Shown: piece after piece, positions 12,101-23,060 of the stretch
How the letters are laid out: every line of letters begins with the position of its first letter
Numbering within the stretch: position 1 is the first letter of the stretch
Assembly: GCA_025765595.1 (NCBI GenBank)
Contig: JAIVFH010000102.1
Location: 54,599 to 118,598 of the forward strand
From: Obelidium mucronatum
Lineage: Eukaryota; Chytridiomycota; Chytridiomycetes; Chytridiales; Chytriomycetaceae
Length of the DNA: 64,000 bases
Direction of reading: 5' to 3'
The notes under the pieces: model-generated
What the model was told of the DNA's origin: nothing
Seen by the model: the letters and a program-made list of their open reading frames with translations, nothing else
The model's database searches: none
Position numbers and translations under genes: made by a program

Positions 12101-13658
12101 GGGATTTTGTAGATTTGGATTTGGACAAGTTTGTTTGCGATTTCCTTTTACTGGTCTACAAATTTTATATCGTTACAAAAAACTTAAGAAGTGAAAAAAT
12201 ACTTGCTTTGGATTTTGTGTCAATTAATTTTCTATCCGGTATTGTTTTTTCAGCTTCTCCCGCCCCAACAGGAGTGAGAGCGGGATAGTGCCCGAGCTTT
12301 GCAGAATTCATCGAGTATCTCAATGGGAGTGGAGACGATAGTCTGTTGATGGCTTCTTGCTCCAGATGGTTGTCATTGACAATAACATCCGCGTCATCGG
12401 ACGCGCAATCGACAGCTTCCGCCACAATTGAAGTAGTTTCAGCATTTATTGGATTGGTTTCATCGGATTGCTGTGTTGGGGCGTTTATTTTATCGGATTG
12501 GTGTTCTTCGGTAGGGATATTCTCCGGGTCATGAACAACGCCGACATCAGAAGAGACGCTGCTCGGGTCAGCTTCATTTGATTCAGCATCTCCTGGAATA
12601 GCAAATCTTGTTTGTTTTGAAGCCCTTGGCTTCAGTCTTCCCGTCGACGAGACGGGTTTGACGAGAGTGGAAGAGCGCGTCGTTTGCTTCTTTTTTTGGA
12701 TCATTAAATCTGGTTCTCTGGATGTCGGTGTTTTTGATCTTTCTTGGGTGATGGGGTCAGTATTGGTCTGAAGAGTGGTATCGGGCAGAACAGACAATTG
12801 ACTATTGGAATCAATGGTACCCAACAAAATTGGGGTACATACTGTGGAATCTACAGCTGATATAGGTTCAATCGACGATGAAGAAGGCAGCGCTGCTTGT
12901 TGAGTGTATATTCCAGCATCTATGATATCGTTTGCTGCTTCTAGCGCAGATGGGAGGTGGGACTGGGTTTGTTCACTTTTGCTCTTCTGAAGCTGCCATT
13001 CAATTGAAGCAGGTGATGGTGTCGCCCTGGTTTGGATACTCTTTTTCCCTCCTGACGAGTTTCGCGTTGTTGACGATGCCTTCTGAATCAACAACATTCC
13101 CTGATCCATGGCTTCTGAAACAGAAAGACTTCCTCCGCCTCCGATGTTCTCAAAAGACGCACTGGGTATTCTGACTGAAGATGGACCACTGCTGTTGGTT
13201 CCAGCACTGCCCCCTCTTGAAAGAGAGCCCCTTCCAGCCGAGGGAGGGCGGTTGTTGGTGGCGCTGGTTGAGTCTCTCTTGTCGAAGTACAAGAATGGCA
13301 TACTGTAAGTTATTCCAGGAACTGCGGGCGAAGTCTTTTTCTCGCCTAGCTTCATTTCGACATTGACGATGCTTCCTAGGACCGTTGACAGGTTCGTGTT
13401 GCTGCTGTACACAACTGTCCGCTCTGCTTCGGGCTCATCCTTAAGCGATTTCGATGAGTTTCCGTGCAAGAGCTCAGTGTTTTTCAGCTTGTTGATGTAG
13501 GCTGAAGGTGGACGCAGTGGTGACTCATTCAAGTTTGACGCTAAAGAGTCTGAAAGAGTTTCTAACGAGGTTTGCTTTGCTTTCGAGGTTTGGGATTTAA
13601 GGGGGGAAGTTGGACGCGAGGCTGTTGTTGGCAGTGGCCGACCCGCAGAGATTGACAT
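9107..13658 (-). CDS. RhoGAP-like domain protein A (large, mostly disordered)
   Basis: Eight exons (13658-12207, 12155-11612, 11542-11417, 11369-11289, 11230-11183, 11120-10908, 10836-10728, 10667-9107) give an unbroken 1377-aa frame. The first ~600 residues are Ser/Thr/Pro-rich and disordered. A basic helical motif WRYAGMSDAKRFIYLQN precedes a coiled coil. The core (about residues 710-880) resembles the C-terminal two thirds of a RhoGAP domain: YTFLRSLENPIFEYDVAKRLL, then KLPKETFLILKSTLTHLCR, then HHLFRPLSNVFGPVMMR. The GIFRxSG loop that holds the catalytic arginine in true RhoGAPs is not visible. A C-terminal block FGWNWMTQKKLATQLFLTEECQ is shared with paralogue B at 18772-22491. Intron 1 (12156-12206) uses a GC-AG pair. 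Likely a scaffold or regulator of Rho-type GTPase signalling, by inference only. Confidence 0.65.
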
Positions 13659-13799
13659 TATTCTGATTGGAGAAGGGATTCAAATGTCGGAAAAGTTCTA
13701 TAAAGCCGGATCAAACAGAGAGAGTAATGCACGGAAGATGATGCGATGGGATGGTTCATTTTTCTTGGTTTTTAAGACATTACCAAGCACTGACCTTCA

Positions 13800-15853
13800 A
13801 TGGCTTCCTCTGATGCTGGGTCCGAAGCATCATCACAGACACCACTCATGGCTGAGGCAAATACACTGCAAGAGATCCCTTCAGCACCGCCACCAGCAGC
13901 TCCTCCCCCGTTCCAGCGACACCACCTTCTTCCCGATGTTGATTTAGGCGAAGGACCTTCGAGGGCATTTGATGGCGATGATGACTGGGACGATTTGTAC
14001 GCTTTGATTCCAGTTGTTGTCATTCTATTGGGCATTGTTGCTATCGCTTTTCTGCTGTGGCCAATGGTTTCGTATGACGGGACAGTGTAAGCTGTGTCAA
14101 AAAATAACCACATCGTTGGTTGCTAACTGTTTACCTTCAGAGTCGCTATTGTTTCTGGTGGGCAGAGTCATGTCGTGACGATTGACACTGCAGACTTCTC
14201 TGCTGTGGCTATTGAAGCAACGCCTTTGATTCCGATCGATTCAACGCTGAATACGGAACACTTGATGATTTTTCAAGAGGATGCGAGGAGGGACCTGAGC
14301 ATTTCGGGGCAAACTGTTGATGCGTCTGCATTCACTCACGTGTTTTACAATGCTCCGCCCGTCGCAGTACCGTCCAACAGAGTCATCAATAGGACATTAA
14401 ATATGGAGCTTAGCAATAAAGGAAGGCAGTACACCTTTGCCGCTCTGCGATGGGAAGTAATAGAGGGTGGGAATATCACGGTTGATTGGAATTTTGATGG
14501 AGGAAGGCCGGACTTTTGGGTACTCCGTTCGAAAGCGGCTTTTGAACTGTGGTAAATCTATTTTATTGCAGTAACCAAGTATTTGGTTGATTTGTTTGCG
14601 TCAATAGGCGGCAAGACACGTTCCCCCCATTGAACTACCAGATACATCACGAATACTCCACAGAAAAAGGATCCTACACTCTATCAAATCAACCAACGGA
14701 TCTCTATTACTTTATATTTTTAGCACCCGCCTATTTTTGGCCAAGTTTCAACGCGATCGGAGAAGCCCACTTTCAACTGCAGTTCATGGAGTATGATCTC
14801 TCTGGAACGAATCCAAAGCATCCAACACCCGTCGTTTCTTGTGAAACTCCATTTGACCACAATCAAGCTTTTCATACAATAAGCGCACCAGCTATTTCTC
14901 ACCTTATACCTCCACAACGGACACCTTTGACAGTTCTATATAGCCTATTATCATCAACATACAACTCCATCATTGGAAATTCCAATTTTCTCAGCCAATC
15001 TACCTCCCAGCAGCAACGGTTTCTGCAAATCTCTCGAAATCAAACATACTGGAACCAAACAACATCTTTCCTGACACTCCCAGCCACATTGGACTCCACA
15101 TGCCAAATCATCACTCCATCCCCACAATTTATCAAACAAATTCACGTTCTCCTCGTTTCACCCCCCGTCCCACCTCATCTCTCAGGCGGATCCGGACACG
15201 GAGGAAACCACCCACCCAACGAAATGGAAGGTCCCAACAACAACAACGACGACGACTATGGAACACTTCCCCTCAACTCCACCACGATTTTCACAATCTC
15301 TCCCCGCTTCCGAAACGGAATTGGACCGAGTCCGATTATATTCTTTGTATGGGCGTTTTGTGCTGTGATTGGATTAAGCATTGCAGTTGCGATTGGCATA
15401 TTCTTGGTTGTCTATGTTGTGGGAATGCTTATTTATTGGGTGAGGAGGTTTTTCGGGTGGGAAACTGAGAGGAGTGGGGCAGATAGCGATGACGAAGGGC
15501 CGGAGCCTTTACCTGTTTATATGCCTCCGGCGACGACGGCCACGGATACAATGAGTGCAGACGGCGGATTCGATAGGCGGCCACCAGAGTATAGTCCTGT
15601 TGATCCGCTGACGTATTCACCAGTAGCTCTTGATACTGGCATGGAAGAAAATGACAATTTGCTCTCTGTTGAAATCGCAGATGATGACGGGGAGCCTGTG
15701 TTTGAAGCGAGGCGGGATAGTTTAGAATTTTCAAGGGGTGAAGCGGTATCTAGTGGTAGTAGTGACGTTCAATCAAGTGACGAAAAATTTTGGGTTGACG
15801 AAGATGAAAGGTTGTCGCCTGGGGAGAGTGGTGCGGGTGGTGTGGAATCATGA
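13800..15853 (+). CDS. Membrane protein with two transmembrane segments and a glycosylated-type ectodomain
   Basis: Three exons (13800-14086, 14141-14551, 14608-15853; introns 54 and 56 nt) give 647 aa. A short acidic, proline-rich N-terminal tail is followed by a first hydrophobic span LIPVVVILLGIVAIAFLLW (about residues 65-85). A large polar region of about 360 residues follows, with several N-x-S/T sites (NRT, NIT, NQT, NST). A second span, WAFCAVIGLSIAVAIGIFLVV, is followed by an acidic Ser/Pro-rich tail of about 140 residues containing RPPEYSPVDPL. The topology suggests both ends in the cytosol and the middle outside the cell or in the lumen. I do not recognise a family. It starts 141 bases from the divergent RhoGAP-like gene A, so they probably share a promoter region, and it is convergent with the transporter downstream. 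Confidence 0.7.
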
Positions 15854-15935
15854 ATAAAAGTGTCATAAATTCATCGCAATTAGAACAAGAGCATGAATGT
15901 TTATTTGATCTATCTACTATTAAAAAGGGGAATAT

Positions 15936-18610
15936 CTAGTTTTGGGTTGGAACGTGAATCACGCCGACTTCAGCCTGATACTCTTGCTCAGCCTTTTCAT
16001 GGTCAATAACCGGAGAGTCGATTTCATTGAGAGTAGGATTGATGGCAAAAGATCCTTTTGGAATAAAAGTACCAGCCATAATAACAACACAACCAACTGA
16101 AAACATGACGCCAGCAACCATATAAAAGGGCTCAATACCCGTACTGTAGGCCAAATTCTTGTCATCCTTGATGGCCTTGACCTTGTTTGCAAACACGTCC
16201 AAGTATTTCCCAAGCCCAAAGTTGATGCAAAAGTAAATGAGAATGTAGGACGAGTAGAGGAAGGCCATGACGGCACCCAATGGAGAAACTTCTTCCGTGT
16301 TTTCTTCATCTTCTTCTTGGTGTTCGAGTTGGGATTGAATGTAGGCAGCAAGAGAAACGTCACCAGCAGCCCAACCCATGGAAATAAACATGAACAAGGC
16401 AGCAATGATCCAGGCATATTGGTATGGAGTCGTACCATTCGTTAATAACGTGTACGCAAGACCTGGAACCAGCCAGACCAAGTTCAACACAAGCGCATCC
16501 CAACGAACCCAAGGAATCGGACATCTGGAAACTGGCTGTGGAGTAAACATACATTTCTTGAATTCCACTTGTATTTGAATACATGCAGATGAATACCCAA
16601 CATTTGAAATCAAAGCAATACAGTCGACATGTGTTGATGATCCATTTCAAATTGAATGAATGTATGGTGTTGTATGGTTGGGATATAGCGCATATTCCGA
16701 ATAGAGTTAAAATAGATCCAAAATGAATGCCACATTTACCACATATATAAAGCTGTAACTTCAGCATTCTAAATACATTTGACATTTCCCAAATCTGTTT
16801 CTTTCAAATATATTCTCATTTGTTTGCATACTAAATTTATCACAACTTTTAATCTTCTATGACAGAGTCAGCCAAGTCTGAAGGTCATCTTGGCTGTTGG
16901 AAATGGATGCCCATATGTGATTTTCAGCATATGGGCTCAAATAAACCCTTTCCACTACTGCCATTTTGTCCATCTTCCCTGATGGAAAACACTGGCACAA
17001 TAATTGAACCAAACACAGGTTCCAAGATAAAGCACCCAGTTTCCTTTTGATAAGCCTTAGGTAAAGGCCAGTACTGTTGCAAAAGTGCAAACGACAAATT
17101 GGAATTGAATATTAAAAACTGTTAAATGCTCCAGCGAAATATGACTCATCAGAGGGTCAATTAGCCTTGTTGGTAATGATGAAGCCACGTAATCCAGAGG
17201 TTCCAGGTTCGATTCGCAGCTGTGGTCAGTGACACCGGACACCTCACAGTTGATAGCTGATGAGATATGGAGAGCTTTTGCCTCTCACTTACATAAGGAA
17301 TTTGAAAAATGCATCTCATATTCTTGGAATATTGTACAGGAGTTCAGCATTCCACACATACATTTCCTGTATATGACGCACATTTTAGCACATGTTTCAC
17401 ATTTGGCATGTGCGCCAAACTGGGGGGGGTCAGGTGTAGCACATACCAGACATTTGAATACATTTGAATACACGAATATATGCTTTTATCTATGCGCATG
17501 CATTCCTGCTGTTTCCTGATGGAGTATGAATCTGAGTGTTGAAGATGAAGACAATCAAAGCACCCAGCAGTTCACCAAAGTTGGAACCACCGTTCATAAT
17601 CTGAGCAAAAGACGCGTCTCCGAGAACAATCTTGGAAAAGTTGGGGGCGATACCGTTTTCTAGGTATCTGTGGAAAACGAGACCAACAGTGTACCCTGGA
17701 ATCAACCAGAAGAACTTGCGGGAGCTGAAGATGATGCGTGCACCAACGATAATGGATTGGAAGTACACAACAGTGTAATGAGAAATGGCGCCCAAAACGG
17801 ACCTCTTTGGTGCATTGGCAATCTTTTCTGGGATCTTGCGCTCTGGTGAGGAAACTTGCCACCAGGACACAGCAGCAAAGATGAATAACGGAGGACTAAC
17901 ACACAACGCATAGACATGACCAAGCTTGCCGATCATGAATGCAGAAAAGAAGGCACCACCAGTTCCAGCAACTTCATACCAAATGTGTACAGTTGCATCC
18001 ATCTTTTTCAGCTTGGCGACATCTCCACCAACAATGTCACGAGGAATAACACGTCGAATGAGTTCCACAATACCGTAGGCAACTCCGATGGCGAGGAATA
18101 GTGGGAAAAGGAGGTATGGAGTCCATTTTCCGTATGTGGCGGGGTCGGGGCTCTCCTTTCCGTTGACGGTGATGAAGCGCACAATTTGACCACCAGTTGC
18201 AGGTTCAATAATGAGGAATACGAGAGTGATGGCAGCAAAGAAAGTGATGGCTGTAGCAAGAACTCTTGGGGTTCTGAAACGGAAAATAAGTGGAGCCACA
18301 GCAATCGACCCAAGGGACTGGCAGAGCTGGTTAAGACCTTCAAGCAGACCAATCGTTGCAAATGCATTGGCACTTGTTTCTGGGTTGGAGTTGAAGCGCT
18401 CAGTCATCTACATGTTGAGGAAGTCTTTTGATAAGCTGCCAAGAATAACCAAAAAGCAGAAAAACAAGTCAAAAAACGCACCATCGTCTTTACAGCACCA
18501 AGAGCAGACTCAAGACCAAGTTTATAGCACATGATGCCGATCGTGTAGAAGAGCAAGTTACGCTTCTGTTCAGCAGTGAACCCAGGGAACAACTTGTCAA
18601 GGGCAGACAT
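15936..18610 (-). CDS. MFS transporter, frame interrupted by a 981-bp insertion
   Basis: Exon 1 is 18610-18482, followed by a 74-nt intron. Exon 2 runs from 18407 to 17520, and the coding sequence resumes at 16538 and ends at 15936. If the stretch between the two TGGAGT copies is skipped, the frame continues without a shift and totals about 539 aa. The protein has about 11-12 hydrophobic segments and the general shape of a fungal major facilitator: a TERFNSNPETSANAFATIGLLEG loop, GIVELIRRVIPRDIVGGD, and a final GIEPFYMVAGVMFSVGCVVIM span. Substrate unknown. Reading into the insertion meets a TAG after 11 codons, and no usable splice donor lies near the left junction, so this allele should be truncated unless an upstream cryptic donor is used. 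Confidence 0.75.
16545..17525. mobile_element. 981-bp non-autonomous insertion with 6-bp target duplication
   Basis: The segment splits the transporter gene and is bounded by the direct repeat TGGAGT (16539-16544 and 17520-17525). Removing one repeat plus the insert restores the coding frame exactly. The insert has no long reading frame and no obvious terminal inverted repeats. It contains a perfect 9-bp hairpin (16909-16917 with 16928-16936, loop 10), a second hairpin GCCAAG/CTTGGC just before it, and a doubled CATTTGAATA near 17453-17472. A tRNA-like pair of A and B boxes lies in its middle on the plus strand. It could be a SINE-like or other non-autonomous element. No second copy exists in the window, so the family cannot be defined. 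Confidence 0.7.
17162..17216 (+). promoter_or_regulatory. Pol III-type A box and B box inside the insertion
   Basis: TAGCCTTGTTGG (17162-17173) fits the A box and GGTTCGATTCG (17206-17216) fits the B box. Their 44-base spacing is the same as in a tRNA with a short variable arm. A full tRNA cannot be folded: the flanks that would form the acceptor stem do not pair, and the T-stem pairs poorly. This looks like a degenerate tRNA-derived internal promoter, as in SINEs, rather than a functional tRNA gene. Confidence 0.5.
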
Positions 18611-18771
18611 TCAATTTGAGAGATCGTAAATAATCGGATGAAGCATCCTCCCCCTTTTGTATTTATCCAGTTGGGCAAGGCATGCGCCATATCGATTATT
18701 ACAGGCTTGATACAAGGCCATTTTGGATATTATTAGTGTATCCACAAAAATTAATTTAGTGTAGTTCAGCA

Positions 18772-21700
18772 TCATTTCTTCATTCGCACGACATTCTCTC
18801 GTCCAATTTGATCATCAGCTTTCCTCCTTTCATCACTAACCATCTTCCCCACCCTCTCTTGAGTCAAGTGCATATTATACTCAAACAATACGTCAATATT
18901 CTTGATAATCAGCTCCAAAAGCGCGGCCGTTGCCACCTGACATTCCTCCAACACAAACAACTCCACCGCCAATTGCCGCTTGGTCATGAAATTCCACCCA
19001 AACCCATCCGGATCCCCCTTCCCATAATCCACCTCCTCCAAAAACGTGATATGGAGCGGACTCTTCATCTCCGGTTCTGTGGTATTTGGATTCTCTGGAA
19101 CACTTACAACCTCCTCTGTTTCACTTTTCCGAGAAACCACAGGAATTCGATCGATTTCGAAAGCGTTGCTTGATAGCATGATTTGCATGGGTGTATCCAG
19201 GACGGCGAGGAGTGAGTCCATTTCATTTATGGTGGCTGGGACTTCGGGGACGGTTCGGGCTAGGTAAATGTCGGCTTCGATTGTCTCGGTGATTTCAATA
19301 CGGATTCCAGTGAATGTTTCTAGGTCTTGGTATTCGTCGGGGATTATGGGTGATGATTGGGTGTATTGGGTTTGTTTTTCAAGTTGGGGTTCGTAGGTGG
19401 ATGTGGTTGTGTTGGTTTCTGGTTGATTGTCGGAGCTGCTGGTGGTTGTTGGTTGGATTGTGGATTCGTTTGGGGCGTCGCCTGTGGTTTGTTGTTCGGG
19501 TGGGGCTTGATCTGGTAGTATTGCTTGCACATCTGTTGGGGCTGCCACTTCTAACGGAGGTAAGCCTTTCTTTTCGCGATATGCATTCGCTGCATCCTGC
19601 ATAGCCTTGAGAACCCAACTATCGAATTCATCTTCTTCTCGAAATGTTATCTCATCGTCCATCGGCAAATTCGTCTTGTTGAATGGACTCTCTTTTGGAA
19701 TTTCCATATTCTTGAAATCAGGTTGAAAAACAGTCCTATCACGAACAATGGGCTCCGTTTTGAACCCTGGAACAGCTGTAATCGCTTCTTCCATGGTCGG
19801 GGGCTCAAAAGAATGATTACTGCTTGCAATCGTGGTTCCACCGTTTCCTTTCCAGAGGTCCTCGACTTCAATCATTTTACTCGCGCGTGTGCCGCTGTAT
19901 TTGGAGGTAATGACGCTTCGTGGTGTGACCATTCTCTTTGTTTGGCTTGTCATTTGGGTAGGGGCGATGCTTCCAGGTGGGGCGTGGGGTCCGCTGCCGC
20001 CGCCTCCCATGGTGGTTGAGACAATGTCTGTATCTCCGCTGAAATCGTATAGCCCTTCGTTTCCGTTGTTTTGGTCCTCGTCGCCGAAGTTGTCCATATC
20101 GCGGCTGCCCATTCCTCCTTCACTTGCATCGCCGCTGTCGCATTCGGCGTCGAGACTGTCGACGCTGTATTGAATCGCGCTGGGATGTTCAGCCATGTAT
20201 TTTTCTTCGTTGTAGATTGAGTTTTGCCGGGCAGTGAGACGGAACATGATTGGTGCGAAAATGTTTGACAGGGGTCGGAAGAGATGGGGATCTTGTTTCA
20301 TACTCACACTTAATCTGTTCATGTTTAAGTATGTGGGGGATTGGGTGTGTGCTAAATATTCTTTTTTTTTTTCCTGAAGAGAATCGGAGAAGTCGATCAC
20401 CTGCACAAATGTGTCAACAAGGACTTGAGAACGAGGAATACTTCTTTGGGTAGCTTTGCGAACAGCTTTTGAATTTCAAACAGTTTATCTGCGGTGCTCC
20501 AATCCGTTTCTGTATTTAAACGGAATTTAACAATGGCATTACAATAAAGGACAGCACCAATAATGACAAGCAACACTTTTCCCAGATCGTAATGAAACAG
20601 CGGCTGCCCAATAGATCGTAAATACGCATACATATCCCAAGCCATATTCGTAGTCTCTTCCATAGTGAAGGGCTTGATTAAATGTTTTGGAATCACATTG
20701 ATGTCACGAACACGCATATCCCAGTAATTTTCATACTCCTTGACAGCGCGTCCTTCTAGCTGAGTAAAGTCGTTGATGAATGAGGTTCGATAGGCGTGTA
20801 ACTGTTTCACGGATGCATCTGGCGGAAATTTTAACTTTGTAAGGGGACTTCTTTTTTTTCATGTGCATGCATATACCGTCGACAATGTTTGAAATGTATT
20901 TCTCGTATTTTTGCCATTGTTCTTCTCGTTTCCTCGTTGCAACAGAAGATCTTTTAACTGGTTGGAATGAATTTGTCGGAGCTGCCAAGTCTTCTTCCTC
21001 TGCAAAAACATAAGTATTGGAGTGAATAGGACTTTCAATTAATTCTCGTTTCAGGATTTACCATCATCGTCATCCCTTCGGAGCTTCTTCAATAAATCCC
21101 GCCTGGTCCGCTCTGCCAACTCCTTTGCTCGCATTTCTGAGGTAGAAAATAATATCAGCTCTGAATAATATTAAGAAAGAAAAAAAACAAACTACTCAAC
21201 TATTTTGAAAGTATACTTGACGTCTAGTTTCATCCATTTTCGAGTACCGCCAGATATTCTTTTCTTCCGCTCTCTTTCTTGCCATTTCCCTTGCACTTAA
21301 AACAGGCGCTTCTACTACTTTGACAATGAGATCTTTGTTTTCTGATTGCGGCACCTTTTTAGGATCAGCTGGACCAGCGATTTTAGGAAGCACATTTTTT
21401 GCAGTGGTTGTGGCACCAGTGATGTTACGTCTGTTGACGTTGGGGGATGAGTTCGCAGATAAAACACCTTCGTTTACACTGGATGCCCGTTTATTGAGGT
21501 TGGGTGAGGCTGTTGCATTGAGTCCTGATTTGGGGGGTGCCGGCTTTCTTTGAACTGATGGAGAGTTTGTAGAAGTTGCGTGGGATTCACTTTTGATGTC
21601 GGTTATTGATTTTGATAGAGGGTTCACTGCCGTTTGAGGTTGATGCGATGTATTCTAAAATAATTATTATCAGGAGCTCATTGGCAGTTGTTCAATATTG

Positions 21701-22491
21701 GTCTTTCAAAAACAGACCTTTACGATACCCATCCCCCCAGTTTGGTCAATATACTGGTTTGACAAAGAAATAGCCTCTACACCAAGACCATCCAATGGAT
21801 TAAGTGAATTGAGTCTCCGCATGGACCCGTGGGCAAGACTGGACGCAGAGGCCGTTACGGCCACTGGCAGATCGACATCCAAATCCAGGGCCAGACTCGA
21901 CGCCTTCGCTTGCAGAAGCGGATCCAAGGGCGGCAGCGACGCCATCCGCGTTCTCTTCACGGACGCCGCCGGACTGACGCCGCGGCTTGGCGCCGCCCCC
22001 GCAACGTCGTCGCCAAGCCCGCTGCCTTGACCAATCAGATTCAGCGACGGCTTGCGGCCGAGCGCCTGGTTTCCTGCGTCGCAAAACGCGTCGGGAATCA
22101 GTGACGCGTCCAAGTTTTTGACGGCAACGGCTTTGGCGGCCGAGGCTGCGTGGCTGCGGACGGCAGCGCTTGGCTGCTGCTGCGCTTGCTGGCCGTCAAA
22201 GGCGCTGTTTTCAGCGCCAAAGTTGATGATTCCAGTGGTGAAGGGGTCAAAGTTGGTGATGGAAAGCTTGCGGCCGGGATTGGGCGAGCTTCTATTGCTG
22301 CTGCTGCTGAGAGTTGAGGCGCCTAGATCGATGGTGCGCTGTCGGTTTGGACTGGGGCCTGGAGGTGCTTGAGTTTGTATGACACGTGTTGCCGAGTTGG
22401 CTTCGACATTTGCGTTTTGTGGAATTGCAGCAGCAACTGCTGGCTTTGGTGCGGGTTTTTGCAATCTTGTTGCATTGATGGAAAGATCCAT
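18772..22491 (-). CDS. RhoGAP-like domain protein B, paralogue of A
   Basis: Seven exons (22491-21718, 21654-21201, 21136-21062, 20999-20877, 20818-20558, 20509-20401, 20314-18772) give 1112 aa without a break. The organisation mirrors gene A: a disordered N-terminal part, the motif WRYSKMDETRRQVYFQN, a basic coiled coil, then RAVKEYENYWDMRVRD and the RhoGAP-like core with YLRSIGQPLFHYDLGK, KLPKEVFLVLKSLLTHLCR and PHLFRPLSNIFAPIMFR. The C-terminal block DGFGWNFMTKRQLAVELFVLEECQ is also shared. Most intron positions and phases match gene A; gene A has one extra intron just before the DF of its core. As in A, the usual arginine-finger loop of RhoGAP domains is not seen. The first exon (21830-22330) is clearly richer in GC than its surroundings. 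Confidence 0.65.
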
Positions 22492-23060
22492 CGTTTTGAC
22501 AGGGGACTTGCTTTCGTTTTTCTATTAATATACATGCCTGCTTCTGGAAACAAAAAAGCACATGAATAGCGGAGATATCTCTTATTCAAATGTATCACAA
22601 TACGAGGAACTGCCGCTCATTGTGATCCTACTCTATTGAGCCTTGTGGTCCTCCAAGAGTCCAAATCCGTGCGTTAGGCCCATATGACCAGACCTTGCTT
22701 GATTATTGATGATGAGACGTTGAAAGTGTAGCTCTTTCTGACCATTGAAAAAAAACGTTTGGCATTCGACGTTGTGTGCGCGTTGGGCTTATTCAGGGTC
22801 AAGCACTCAACACAAAACTGCCGAAAACCAAAGTCCCCTTGCAAGTAACGTAAAGGTTCCTCAAATTGATGCTCTTTTATTTGTGGGGGACTTCCCGGGG
22901 ACTTGTTTTAGAGGCAGTGTGACATGAACGTGTGAATAAGGGCATGCCAACAAATTCTTCAAAATTCCCCGTAATTTGCATTTGGGCTTGGCCGACGGAT
23001 ATAAAAAGCCACCCTCCCCGAGTGAAGACCAACAAAAGGACAAAGAAAAAGATAAGCCCC
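22492..23060. other. Divergent promoter region between RhoGAP-like gene B and the chitinase
   Basis: This 569-bp spacer holds no convincing gene. An open frame runs upstream of the chitinase start from 22932, but it crosses the TATA box and lacks a signal peptide, so it is leader rather than protein. Confidence 0.5.
23000..23007 (+). promoter_or_regulatory. TATA box of the chitinase gene
   Basis: TATAAAAA lies 61 bases before the ATG chosen for the chitinase. The short A-rich leader that follows (AACAAAAGGACAAAGAAAAA) is typical of a highly expressed fungal gene. Confidence 0.6.

Noticed and set aside
17155..17226. Functional tRNA gene
   Set aside because: Box A and box B fit, but acceptor, D and T stems do not form, so it is only a tRNA-like promoter relic.
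16545..17525. Interpretation as a long intron of the transporter
   Set aside because: An acceptor CACAG exists at one end, but no GT donor is near the other end before an in-frame TAG. The flanking TGGAGT repeats fit an insertion better.
22932..23060. N-terminal extension of the chitinase starting at 22932
   Set aside because: The stretch crosses the TATA box, has no signal peptide and would bury the clear signal sequence that starts at 23061.
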